From positions 868,001 to 932,000 of the forward strand of contig WUJK01000005.1 in the NCBI GenBank assembly GCA_011317545.1: a stretch of 64,000 nt of DNA, read 5' to 3'. The notes under the pieces were generated by a model. That model made no database searches, had not been told where the DNA came from, and saw only the letters and a program-made list of their open reading frames with translations. The position numbers and the translations under genes were made by a program. Shown one piece after another: positions 1 to 10,544 of the stretch. Within the stretch, counting starts at the first letter, position 1. Each line of letters starts with the position of its first letter. This DNA comes from Coniella vitis. Taxonomy: Eukaryota > Ascomycota > Sordariomycetes > Diaporthales > Schizoparmaceae.

Positions 1-919
1 GCCGTCCGGCAATGTGTAATCCACCACCTTGCTCTGATCCAGCTTCACCTGTGCCCAATCCTTTTCCTCTTTGCGCGGGTCATGTGCCACATACGTGACG
101 GCCTCCTTGATATGCCGCACAACCTCCTTCTCCGCACTCGTGTGGAAGACATAGCCGCTCTTGCGCAATAGCATTTGTAGGTACTCAGTAATGTCGCGTC
201 CGGCCACGTCAATACGTTGAATGCTGTTTGTAATGGCGAAGCCCTCGTACACGGGCACGGCGTGCGATACGCCGTCGCCTGCGTCGAGCACGATGCCCGT
301 GGTCCGGCCAGAGGCGTACAGGGACAGGACGGCTTGTATTGAGGTGTAGAGTGCAGGTACATTGAAGGTTTCAAATAGGATTTGGGCTGCTGTATCGCGG
401 TTGCTGCGGGGGTTGAGCGGTGGTTCGGTCAAGAGAACGGGGTGCTGTATGATGTAGATAGCAGATAGTTAGCCTCCATTCACAAGAGCAATGAGTAAAT
501 GCTGAGTCGAGTCCGGAACTCCATTTCATGAGATACTCTGGCTCGCGATTGGCCGAATCGCAGAAGAAATGACGTGTTCAGAAACAACCCAGAGCAGAGG
601 GGAGTCGTACCTCTTCACTTAGTGTCTTGAGCCCTTCATCATATACATAACCCCAGATCTTTTCCATATCATCCCAGTCTGTCACGATGCCGTGCTCAAG
701 CGGGTAGCGAATCTTGAGCAAGCCGCGCAGCTCCGTCGCCGCTTTTTGGCCAATGAATACCTCGCCCTCAAGCGCTCCAGCCAGCACACGCAGGTGCTTG
801 GGTCGGCCGACAAACGAAGGGAAATAGCATTTCGGCAGGTCGTCGCCTGCGAATCCGGCACGGATGGTGCCAGAGCCATTATCTAGCACAATTGGCGCGT
901 TGTGCAACGAGTCGGCCAT
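1..919 (-). CDS. arp1: Arp1 (centractin), dynactin actin-like subunit, 3' part off the window
   Basis: Actin-related protein that polymerises into the short filament of dynactin, the cytoplasmic activator of dynein; in Neurospora the orthologue (ro-4) is needed for nuclear distribution in hyphae. Exon 1 is 919-611 (103 codons) and exon 2 starts at 444 and continues past base 1, so about 251 residues are present of a family length near 380. The intron 610-445 has GTACGA...CAG borders and leaves phase 0. The N-terminus carries the actin phosphate-1 loop (LDNGSGTIRAGFAGDD), and exon 2 holds the second phosphate loop (VLDAGDGVSH). The ATG at 919 matches the usual short N-terminus of the family. 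Assignment to Arp1 rather than actin rests on Arp1-type wording such as the GRPKHLRVLAGALEG stretch. The promoter is probably in 920 onward. Confidence 0.93.
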
Positions 920-2245
920 CTTGAAAGCGCAAGCGCGGTGTGATTATGGCTGTTGCTTTCACTGCGCCTCCTCGATTGTGTTGCGGCTGAATCCCCTCCC
1001 TCTGTTGTCAAGAGGCAGCTGGCTGGCTTTCCAGTGCAATCCGTGATCTCTTGCCTCAACGGCGGGCGAGTGTGGCTTGAACACGAGGATGAAGGGAGCG
1101 AGCGCAGAGCACGCTGTTTGGCGTCCTTGTTAGATATCGCGGGATCTTATGAATCGGGGCCGGCTAGTCATGACGCGTTTCCAGGGGCTAGAATGGTAGT
1201 TGAATGGGCCGTGGTGATTGCTGCAGAACTGCCGGGTTGTTTTGATAGGTGCAATGCAGTACAACAACCTGCGGTCGCGGAAACGCCCAACGTCGTCGGC
1301 TCGTAGCTGTCAAACGCGACTCGAACGGGAAAGCTTGCCCACGGCGGACAGATCAACAGGGGTGACTCTGCCGGTGGGCGGTCAGAGCCAATTGCTGGTC
1401 CCTGCAGTTCCCTGTCCTGCTTGTGTAAGCCACCTGCCGCCCCCTCTATTTAACTACATACATAGTAGTAGCTGACTAGTGACATACTCATCATGAGCCC
1501 TAACCCTGAAATTGGAATAACCGTTTGATACCTAGGTACTATGTAGTACAGGAGGTTCTATGTACCGAGCACATGTTCTGACCGCAGCTGTCAAAATGCT
1601 GTGCGACAAGCTTGAATTCGAATCAATATATTTTGAGTTTTTCAGAAGCATACTTGCAGCTAATCTGCCTTTGCATGTGACCTTTTAGTTGGGGACGGTA
1701 CTACGGGTGGACGATACAACGCTCTTAAACCATAGCCAACGGACAAACGTTACTGGAGCGCGACTACCAATTGATTTACAGCACTATGTACTTAGTTGCT
1801 ACAGAACCAAAAATAAAACGCTATCAAGTCGCAGTCGTCCTTGTGAGGCTCAACACCTTGGGCCTGATTGTATATTTGATGGCTCAACAGTAACGTTTCT
1901 TGCGAGTTGTTCATGTTTGATCAACACTCAAGATACCGGCCACACTTGGGTATCAGCACAGTGAACAAACTATCTTGTGAATAAATTGTGAAAGTATCGA
2001 TATTAAGAGCAGAAAGACTATTGTGGTATTCTAAAACCCAAGCAAAATCCCTCCAACAAACCGTGAACGCCAACCACAATGCCTCTTTTGATGCAGTCAT
2101 CTATGGTAGTAAATGGCCTTTGCGAATGATACGCATGTCACATCTAATCATCCAAAAATAATCAGATGTTCCACCTGCATATTTCTTCTTGTTTTTACAT
2201 CCTTTTCCGCAGATTTTTTTGGTATCAAATGTGTTGGATGGCATA
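920..2245. other. Intergenic: arp1 promoter side and 3' flank of the 90-aa gene
   Basis: No credible gene. Short open frames here start at non-ATG codons or overlap each other on both strands and match nothing I recognise. The stretch between about 1440 and 1800 holds three copies of the ACTATGTA/TACATAGT octamer described among the findings. Arp1 promoter elements probably lie just after 919. Confidence 0.6.
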
Positions 2246-2595
2246 TCAGATGTGACCGTCGAGGGCGGCTGCAGCCAGCCAGGGCCAGCCGAGGATGAAG
2301 CCGTATCCAGGGAAGTAACTGGAGGGGGGAAATAAAGCATATTAGTACTTTGAAACTCAAATTATCGCTCAAAGACTAAAAGACCTGGAACTTACATAAC
2401 AGCCTGGCGGACAGAGCGCTTGACCAGTTTAGACCAGTCGGCAGTTTGTGGTGCGGAGGTAATGGGCAGTCTCTGGAATGGGTGTGGCTCGAAAGACCGG
2501 GCCACATTGCGCATCGTCTGCATGACACCGAATTGTCTGGTCTGTCCAGCGGCACGAGTGGCACGAATGGCAGCGCGGGCAATGATTGGCGACAT
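2246..2595 (-). CDS. Small (90 aa) predicted mitochondrial single-pass membrane protein
   Basis: Two exons, 2595-2396 and 2318-2246, joined across a 77-nt intron (GTAAGT...CTCCAG) give 273 nt, or 90 residues. Without the intron the frame would stop at TAA immediately after codon 66, so the splice is well supported. The first ~30 residues are rich in Arg, Ala, Ser and Gln with no acidic residue, as in a mitochondrial presequence. The middle has FEPHPFQRLP, and the C-terminus (about 68-90) is one hydrophobic segment with a GWPW core ending in DGHI. This architecture recalls small supernumerary subunits of inner-membrane complexes, and I have a recollection of similar uncharacterised proteins in other moulds, but I cannot name the family. 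The 5' leader carries a (CAA)20 tract ending 18 bp before the ATG. Confidence 0.75.
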
Positions 2596-2613
2596 GATTG
2601 GATACTGTTATTC

Positions 2614-2673
<60 letters not shown>
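2614..2673. repeat. (TTG)20 microsatellite, (CAA)20 in the leader of the 90-aa gene
   Basis: Twenty perfect TTG units on the plus strand. Read in the direction of the minus-strand gene it is (CAA)20, in its promoter or 5' untranslated region. Confidence 0.95.
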
Positions 2674-2676
<3 letters not shown>

Positions 2677-2840
2677 TTTGAGAGTGAACCACAAGTGGCG
2701 TGTATATGATGCGAAGAGTGGCGTTAGGAATCAGGAACTCGGGTGGGTAATTATTGTCGATGTATATATAACAGATCGAGGAATACAACTCGCTGAAGTT
2801 GAAGGATTCGACTTTTGATAAAGTGTGGTTGCTTTGTGAA

Positions 2841-2889
2841 CTTGTTGTTGCTGCTGTTGCTGCTGTTGCTGCTGTTGCTGCTGTTGCTG
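2841..2889. repeat. CTGTTG hexanucleotide microsatellite
   Basis: About eight imperfect CTGTTG/CTGCTG units (CAGCAA on the minus strand), roughly 170 bp upstream of the CAA tract and in the same leader or promoter region. Confidence 0.9.
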
Positions 2890-5800
2890 TTTGATGATGA
2901 TGGATCTACAAAACGACCGCACGACTACAACACCAAGCAGCACGGCTCTTATTATAGACTTACGGACAAGAGATGCATTTCACACAGACAGCTTTGGCTT
3001 TCCGAATCCTTCGGCACTTGCAGGCACAGACTTCCTCGTTATGGTCAGATGCACCCCCGAAGACTTCTCGTGGCCCCCGTGGCCGTGCCCGCGAGCAAAG
3101 CCCGAGTGCGAGCAGCCGAGCAGTACAGGCTGCCAACCGCAGGGCAAAGAAGCTGGACGAGGGCATCGTCACTAGTCGGGACAAGACTTGTCATGCCATG
3201 TGGTGTGAAGGGTGGGCAGATGGATGACCCAAAACGTTCAATGACCACAACGGGCCTGCAGCGTCTGGCAGCGGCTCTGGGCAGAGCGCAGGATCAAGTG
3301 GGCAGATGCAGCGCCTGGAATCATTTCATGCTGGCCCAAGTTGGCCTGCTTTTCGCCCTGTCAGCGCGCTTTGTGGGCTGATCGGCACGCGCCGAGTGGG
3401 GCCTGTCAAAACATGAAGAAGGCTGAGTAAGTGGTTCCTGTCTCCTGGGCCTGCGTTTCTCCTGTTCATTCCGTACCCTCGGAACCCTTCGCAGCTGACC
3501 AGCCCCTTTCCTCGACGTCTGATTCGTTCAACTGGGGGCCGTTGAGGACGCTTTCGGAAGGCCTGGTGTCCTTGCTCTAGATCTGGGGTTGTGAATGTGA
3601 CGACATCTCACACACTATGGAAGACAAGTATTCTCCGGTTGGTCTTTGATCATTTCGTGTTCAGCCCTACTTAGCCTCGAACCCAATTCAGCATTCGATA
3701 TACTCATCTTATCTCAAAGTACACGTCACGGACATCATCTCGTTGCAATCATGAGCCTGACGATAGGGTTTTGGTCCCTGCAGGTGCTGCGAATAAAAGA
3801 GTGGAACGATAGTGTAAGGCTCAAGGTCTTTTTTAGCAACTCGCGTTAGTTTCCTTTCGGGCAGCAAGAAAGAGCGAGCCTAGATGAAGGTTGGCGTTGT
3901 CTTTTGCCGTGCCTTTACTATGGTATCCGCCGCAGAGCTCGGTAGGCCCACACTATGTACAACATAAGATATGCATGACTGATGTGTGTCTCAGGCACAC
4001 ACGGTTGTATATGTCTCGGATCTTCCCTCGACTGACAGGAAGACGCCCGCGGCATCGACGCAAGGTATCCAAGTATCTTTCTGCCCTCACTATGTACTTG
4101 ATGCTCAGACAACATCTATTCTGCCATGAGCGCGAGCCTTGTGAGTTGCCTCTATCGCATCTGGCCTTTGCAGCTGGACTAGCGCTACTATATGTGTTGG
4201 CAACTTTGGGTACAGTCTCTATCATTGTTGTTGTGGTCCTTGCCAATATCTCTTCAGGTTCTCAACTCGAACTCTGTCCGTTCCCACACGAAAACAGACA
4301 TGTTTCAAATTAACACTCGAGGATATAGTAGACCGACAAGGCCAGCTTCGAGCCTAGTATCATGGACGATCAAATGAAACTTGCAAATATATTCCTCGAC
4401 TATGGAGCGATTTTATGAACTCTGCAGGTGCGCGAGAGTGAAGTCGGTCTACGTGTCCGCTTGAAAACCTGCCCAGTCATGAATACTGCCATCTGCTCTG
4501 CGGATTTACAAGGTTTGTGACCCCACAGAAACAGTCCTGTACGCGACAGGTTGTCAAGAGAGCACAGTGAGCACCTGAAGATTGCCTGCGTAGTCCTCCC
4601 GGGCACTTGAAGGCTGGAGAGGATATCAATGACTGTTGGTTGACACGCCCACCTATATGTCGAAGAAAATAACGTGCACAACATGAAGGGTGCTGACTGT
4701 CCAACCGACATGTTCAATTGGTTCGAATCAACTCACACAACCAAGAAAGCCGTGTGCCTATTCCCTTATCTTCTTCTTTTTCCTCAACAGCGCCCGTCTG
4801 ACGAGTCTTGTAACCCGCGTATCCTGCAACGACACGAAGTAAGCACATTCATGTCCCGGGGTTGAAATTTCAGGACCAAGATCACAATCAGGCCACGACC
4901 ACCAGGGTCGGTATACACTACTTCCGCGAAGTAACATAATTGGAAGGTTAGGCTGTGAGGAGCTGTAATCCGTTTGAATTCGTCATTTAACCGGAATCAT
5001 ATCCAAGACTTGTTTAGGTGTTTCGAATTTCATACACTTGTGCTTTTGGCGGACGTATCCAGGAGCTTATGAAAACTATATGATTGATCCTATTAACTAG
5101 TCCTCCGATATTTAATACGGTGGAACCTGGAACAAAGTCAGCTTGAGTTAACTATAAAACTATAGCATCAAATTTGGAGGGCAATAGCCGTGCAAGAAGC
5201 TGATACGATTGAAGCATCTAAAAGACACTGGTCAATGGAATGGAGTCCTCGAGTGCGAAAAGACTTCATGGTAAGATTGCGGCTGGAATGGCCGGTTAGG
5301 TTATTTCTCGAGTATTACATATAATAGTACATTGTAACGCCTCTTCTATTGCCGCATTTGGCACTCAAGTATGAACACAAAAATTGCCACCCTACTAACA
5401 CGGCATGCAACTGCACACGTCGCCAACCGGTACTGATTCTCAACGTAGCCTTGTCAATGGTAGCCACTCTATACCATGAATTCTTGACAAGGCAGTGCTC
5501 CGTCAGCCAACAGAATGACGTGAAGTCGTGTAAAGAAGACTTCAGATATCAAGCATTATCTGGGGTTTGTATAGCATGGAAATTATCATAATACCAACAA
5601 CGATCGATACGAGCGTTGAATATAGTGCCGTATGGTCGTAGCCTCAAGAGATTGTCCCGAGAGATGTGGCTGCTTGTTCGCATCGCCAAGACCAGCAGGC
5701 ACCATGTTGCAACTTGTCCTTTGTCCTCGAGGCGAACTACGATAGATTACTGGTTTCCGTTACAATTTGATAATGTCCTGAACGTTTCTACATTCTCTCA

Positions 5801-8800
5801 CTCCGAAAAACAAATCACCTAGAACATGTCAAATATCTGCGGGAAATCCTACCATTTAATCACGTCAAGAGGAGTGAACATACGCAAAAACTCAAATATT
5901 ATCACAAAATCATGAATCATTGCCCTACAACTATCCCACTCCTTTGATAGGCTTAGCAAATACGCAGAATGACAATAAATCGATACCCAATAAGCCACAG
6001 ATAAGCTGAGCCGTGAAAAGACACTAACATGACAAAAACTAGCCAGAACCACTGTGTTGCGTAAAACCTACCTAGGTACATTCGAGCATCTAGCCAACCC
6101 CCTGTTGCAACTCTTAAAAAACCACAAACAACTTTCAAGCAAGCAATCAATCAATGCAACTGTCAAGCTCGGCTGCTACAATCAACGCTTTCCACGCCTC
6201 TCAGGAGGTAAAGCCAGCGAGAGGATCTTACAGAGTTTACAGAAAGCCCTTCTTTTTTAACTCTGACACATGCTTAAGGTTTAGCATAAGAGATGCTTGA
6301 TTCATCTTGTATTATCGGGACGGACTTATCGTACCTTTCCCCGCTTTTGCTTGTCTTGGATGTATCCTTCAAGTAGCAGGTACTGCCAGCACAAGTATTT
6401 ACACGATCGATGAAACCCCTGAAAAGCGGCGTCGAATCCGGTTGTTCCCTAGGATAGCTCATCCTGGCATATTGTTCGCGTGCCACATATATAATGACGG
6501 GAACATTGCTGTCAAACGCAAAGTTCCCAGAAAGATCATTTGTAGTCTAATTCCAATGAATTCTTAAGCAAGTGCGATACATATCATTGACATCAACTGC
6601 GAAACATAATAGTACCTTTGTCAGCCTTTTGACTTCTTGAGAAATCACATGAAAAGATCCGATGAAGATCCGAAGACGCTGCTTTTAGCCAAGTCTCCCA
6701 TTTAAAAAAAAGGAGTCTCGCCGAATTCGTTCACAACAAGCTCCTGTTGAGCAGCTCTTGTCGCTTCGAACCATTCAAGCCGTACCTGCACAGCTATTCC
6801 GTTTCCTTTCTCGGTCCGACTAAAGTACTTAGATACTGGTGGATAGCAAGAGACACCTGCCGCTATTCAATTGCAACGATCACGTCGCCATTCAAAGAAG
6901 TCTAGACCATGCAATGCTATTGTGGCTTGACACATCAGCAGCAACGGCAAAGGCAAAAGTTAAAAACGCTCGACTCCTCCTCCTTTTCTCCCTACCACTA
7001 GGTCGAGCCCATGGTCAAACTCACTTTGAAGAATGGGAAGATAAAACAGCCCATTCAACACCCTAGAAGCCAGAAACAACAGTCCGAAAACGGTATATCA
7101 TCCTCAATCATAAGAGCAGAAAATGCCACCCTCGGCAACTCAGCTTTGCTAAAGGAAGTCATGTTCAATTCCGTGCGCTACAATTTGCACGCTTCGGGAC
7201 AGGCTTTCATGAGCAATGTTGGAGGTGCCCTGGCTATGTCCGAAGGTATTTCAGGCCTTCGGTGAAACGTCAAGCTTGATCTGTTTCTTGCACCTTCGAA
7301 GAGGGCAATCAATCGCGGAGTATAAGTAACACGCTGCTGATAATCAGCTAGTCAAGCTACCCCTTGGTCTGCGAAACGCTTGTACCATTGGTAGTACTGC
7401 AATTGGCGCCCTTTGGTCTGAAATCTGTCCAGACTTCTCTTGAGCTTGTCTTGGTGAACTTGCGGTTCTCTTAGGGCCACCTTCGGCTCTAGGCTGGACA
7501 TGGATCTGTTTGGGCTTTCCCTAGACGATACAAGATAACACGGGAGTCGAGCATTTACAGACGACGGGTCGACTCACAAGAGTGTACGATGGCGGGGATT
7601 CCGTCTCCCCGTTCCATAGCATTGCTTCGTACTGCTACTGGCTGTATTGTAAGATGATATTGCAGACGAGTGCCGTCATTGACGCCGCCCACTTGACTTG
7701 GGATAGAAAGGGCTTCCATTACAAGCATAGAACGCTCTGATGAAAGCCACTTTCAGGCTCTCCGGCTCACTAGGACACGAAGCTTGGGCTTGGTCTCGGT
7801 CGCGAATGACAGCATAACGTTTTTGCGATATCGTCCGTCAAGGGCGCCTTCATAAGAGGAGTCAGCTCCAGCGGTTGTGGCACTATTCGAGCCACGTGAG
7901 TCTGAGCTTCCCTGCGAGACCGTGTTAGCACCCCTCTAGGTCTTCGTCTCTCAGCGTGTGAGCATTTGCGATCTGGACGTAATCTGTTGTGTCATTGGCG
8001 GATGACGAGACATAGATATGGCTTCGAGGTTAGACATCGTGCTCGTTTGCGGGCTGTCTCGTCGAAGTAAGGAACTGTTGGGACCTTCTGAGGGTAGAAA
8101 AAGTATCCTAATTTCAGCAACCCGTTCCACATACAGTTTTCACCAAAACTGTCACGTGCAGGAGCTTTGGTCTCGTCCGCTCTTGCAACTTTGGGGGAGA
8201 TTTGGAATGCTTTGTCTCCAGTGCCATCGCCCTCTGAACTGAAAAGAGTGTATATCCAACAAGGACGACTAGAAGCATGCGTACAGTCCTATCCACCAAT
8301 GCCTGTGGCAGTATGAGGCACCATCTCCTGCTCTCCTTGAACTGGGAGTCTAACGGTAAGCACGCACCTTTCCGAGAACGGCCTTGTACTTGATCGGGTT
8401 AGCAACATTCTTGAAAGGAGTTGGTCAGTCCACAAGAGCTGGGTTTCTCTGAAGAAAAGCGATTTTTTGTGCAACTGGTCCTTCTTGCTATTAGTACGCC
8501 TTCATTTTATCTTGCCAGAAGGGTGACTTGGGTTATTCCATCCAGTGCAGACAATAGGACTGGCTCACAATGTTCCGAAGCTTCACGTACGAAATGAAAT
8601 TGGACTACATAGTCCAGGCGGTGAGCTCAAGGCGTGATTCTCCATGCATGGAGCAATCGGATAATTAGGAGTGTAATGCAGTTCAAATGTTCTTGGCGCT
8701 ATGACAATGGAACTTGCGCACTCAAATCTACTGACGTCTTTCTGTTTATCCTATTTCGACTAGATTCTGGATGGTTTCCAGTCTGCATATAAAAGCAGGT

Positions 8801-8942
8801 AGCAAGCCCCAAGGCTTTTCCTGTATGAATTTAATCGCGCCTGCGCCTTTGAAAAGCTAATCCATTTTTGAGCTATCGGAAACTATACCGGTGCAAGTAC
8901 CCATTGCCTCGTGTCTTGTTCTCATTCCCCCCTTTTCTTTCC

Positions 8943-10544
8943 TTACTCTGTTCGTAATGCGACAGCTGCATGTCCATTTCCCAGACGTGTGACTGTGAGG
9001 GGTGTTGCAAGTGATGGGGATGAGGACGATGCCTGCTCCTTTGGCTGCTGTATCGAGTTCCACATCCACTGCGAGAATTTCACCGCAGGCTCGTCAACAT
9101 GCCGCGTTACAACGTCAGCAATCCATAGCGTCACGGGTAACAAAATGACGTGCGGCAGCAAGAAAGCAGGCTCCAGTCCCAGCGGCCCAGCAATCGGCAG
9201 AGGGATGCTGTTCACCAACCGGCCGTATTTTTCTTGCGTCGCTTGGAAAGGCGCAATAAATCCCACAGCATGATAGAGCCTGTCGCCTAGCAGGTGCAAT
9301 ATGGGTCCGTGGACAAGGTAGAGGGAGAACGAAATGCGACCTAGATACTGACAGAAGCGGCCTTCGAAGAAGTGCCTGAGCCAGGGAATTCGTGGGATGG
9401 CGGCGACGAGGCAGTTGGCAGCAATGGCGAGGAAGAACCACTTGGGGTCATAGACGGCCGATGGCTTGAGATAAAAGAGGTAGTACCAGCCTGGGTTACT
9501 GCGGAACTCGTCTACATCGCGCGAGTGCGAGGGCACGCCCGAGAAGAAGAGGGCGAGAACCAGGAGTGCAGAGTATATCATCTTTTTGTGCGACTCTAAG
9601 CGGCGAAGGAAGGAAGGGAAGCCGCTGTTGGGCTCGGGGCGGCGGGCCAAGAGATCGAGATCGCATTGAAGCATGCCCATCATAAAGACAGAGCAGTACC
9701 AGGCGTCACAGATGTACATGAAGTAAAACGCGAGTCCAAACTCGCAGAGTAGACGGGCCTTTGTAGTGGCGCGGAAGAGAGTGAGCGCAGCGACATAGGT
9801 GATGATGGAGCCGCGCATCTCGAGTGGAATAGACCATAGGTGGCCATTGTAGGAAGGCCACATGGGGCCTTCCTTGAAGATGAAGCTCAAATTCTTGAAC
9901 TCTTTGTACCAATTCCAGACCTCGGCGGCATACGTGGGCTTGGGCTCAGTTTGCGGGTTCCAGATGCCAAAAAGGTGCCACACAGTGATCAAGACAAAAG
10001 TTGTGACGAGAACCGGTATGTAGAGTCTGAACCAGCGCCTGAAGAGGGCTGAGGCAACGACATCGACGACACGGGCGTGCTGGCCATTCTGGATGCACTG
10101 GAGGGCTTTGAGGGTGAGCACGTAACCTGAGATGACATAGAAAACGGCTACGGCTATATGGCCGCCGGTGAAGAAGAGACGAGTGCCGTAAAAGGTGGCA
10201 AGGTGATACTCGCCATTGCGGCCCCACGAGTTTTCAAAAATGTCCTCAGTACGGCCCGGCGGATACATGTGGGCCCACAGCTCATGGTGGTGCCAGTAGA
10301 CGAGAAAGGCGGCGAAGCCACGCAGGCCGTCGAGATAAGCAGTCGGTCGGAGCGGCCTGTCGAAGGCCTTGTCGTCGGCCATGACGGTCTTGGGGGCGAC
10401 GAGATGCCTCGCAGCGCGGAAGAGAGTCGACGGGGTGAGCATTGCAGCGGGTCGGCCCGCTGAAAGAGCACGACGTATGCGTACCCATACGGCCCTGGCG
10501 GTGTCGGTGTCGTGTGCACCGTCAAAAGCCTGGGAGCGAGACAT
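8943..10544 (-). CDS. Membrane O-acyltransferase, acyltransferase-3 family
   Basis: Single-exon gene of 533 aa (ATG at 10544; the open frame extends further upstream without an ATG). The signature begins at about residue 66 with RPTAYLDGLRGFAAFLVYWHHHELW: the Leu-Arg-Gly followed by a His in a transmembrane helix is the hallmark of the acyltransferase-3 family (PF01757), in which that His is catalytic. About ten hydrophobic segments follow, including LFFTGGHIAVAVFYVISGYVLTL and FRLYIPVLVTTFVLITVW, and the last ends near the DVVTRHVDEPAVKFS motif common at the C-terminus of fungal members. The family moves acyl groups from acyl-CoA onto sugars or other hydroxyl acceptors at membranes; the substrate here is unknown. 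Its neighbours to the right are two predicted Golgi-type enzymes. Confidence 0.88.
   Translation of the reverse strand: MSRSQAFDGAHDTDTARAVWVRIRRALSAGRPAAMLTPSTLFRAARHLVAPKTVMADDKAFDRPLRPTAYLDGLRGFAAFLVYWHHHELWAHMYPPGRTEDIFENSWGRNGEYHLATFYGTRLFFTGGHIAVAVFYVISGYVLTLKALQCIQNGQHARVVDVVASALFRRWFRLYIPVLVTTFVLITVWHLFGIWNPQTEPKPTYAAEVWNWYKEFKNLSFIFKEGPMWPSYNGHLWSIPLEMRGSIITYVAALTLFRATTKARLLCEFGLAFYFMYICDAWYCSVFMMGMLQCDLDLLARRPEPNSGFPSFLRRLESHKKMIYSALLVLALFFSGVPSHSRDVDEFRSNPGWYYLFYLKPSAVYDPKWFFLAIAANCLVAAIPRIPWLRHFFEGRFCQYLGRISFSLYLVHGPILHLLGDRLYHAVGFIAPFQATQEKYGRLVNSIPLPIAGPLGLEPAFLLPHVILLPVTLWIADVVTRHVDEPAVKFSQWMWNSIQQPKEQASSSSPSLATPLTVTRLGNGHAAVALRTE

Larger units (their letters stand above)
2596..8942. 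other. Gene-poor stretch of 6.3 kb
   Basis: Apart from the two microsatellites near its left end, I see no supportable gene. The sequence is AT-rich, especially 4900-6700, and all open frames are short. The longest ATG-started small frame that looks at all protein-like is 7011-7265 (84 aa, starting MVKLTLKNGKIK), which I do not recognise. On the minus strand about 7560-8000, frames run for 60-100 codons broken by isolated stops; this could be an eroded gene or chance. No long terminal repeats or transposase motifs were seen. Confidence 0.5.

Noticed and set aside
2614..2890. Leucine-, glutamine- or cysteine-repeat proteins in the microsatellites
   Set aside because: These frames are just trinucleotide and hexanucleotide repeats read in several frames on both strands, with no conserved flanks.
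3400..8900. An LTR retrotransposon or DNA transposon
   Set aside because: No paired long repeats, reverse-transcriptase, integrase or transposase motifs were visible by reading.
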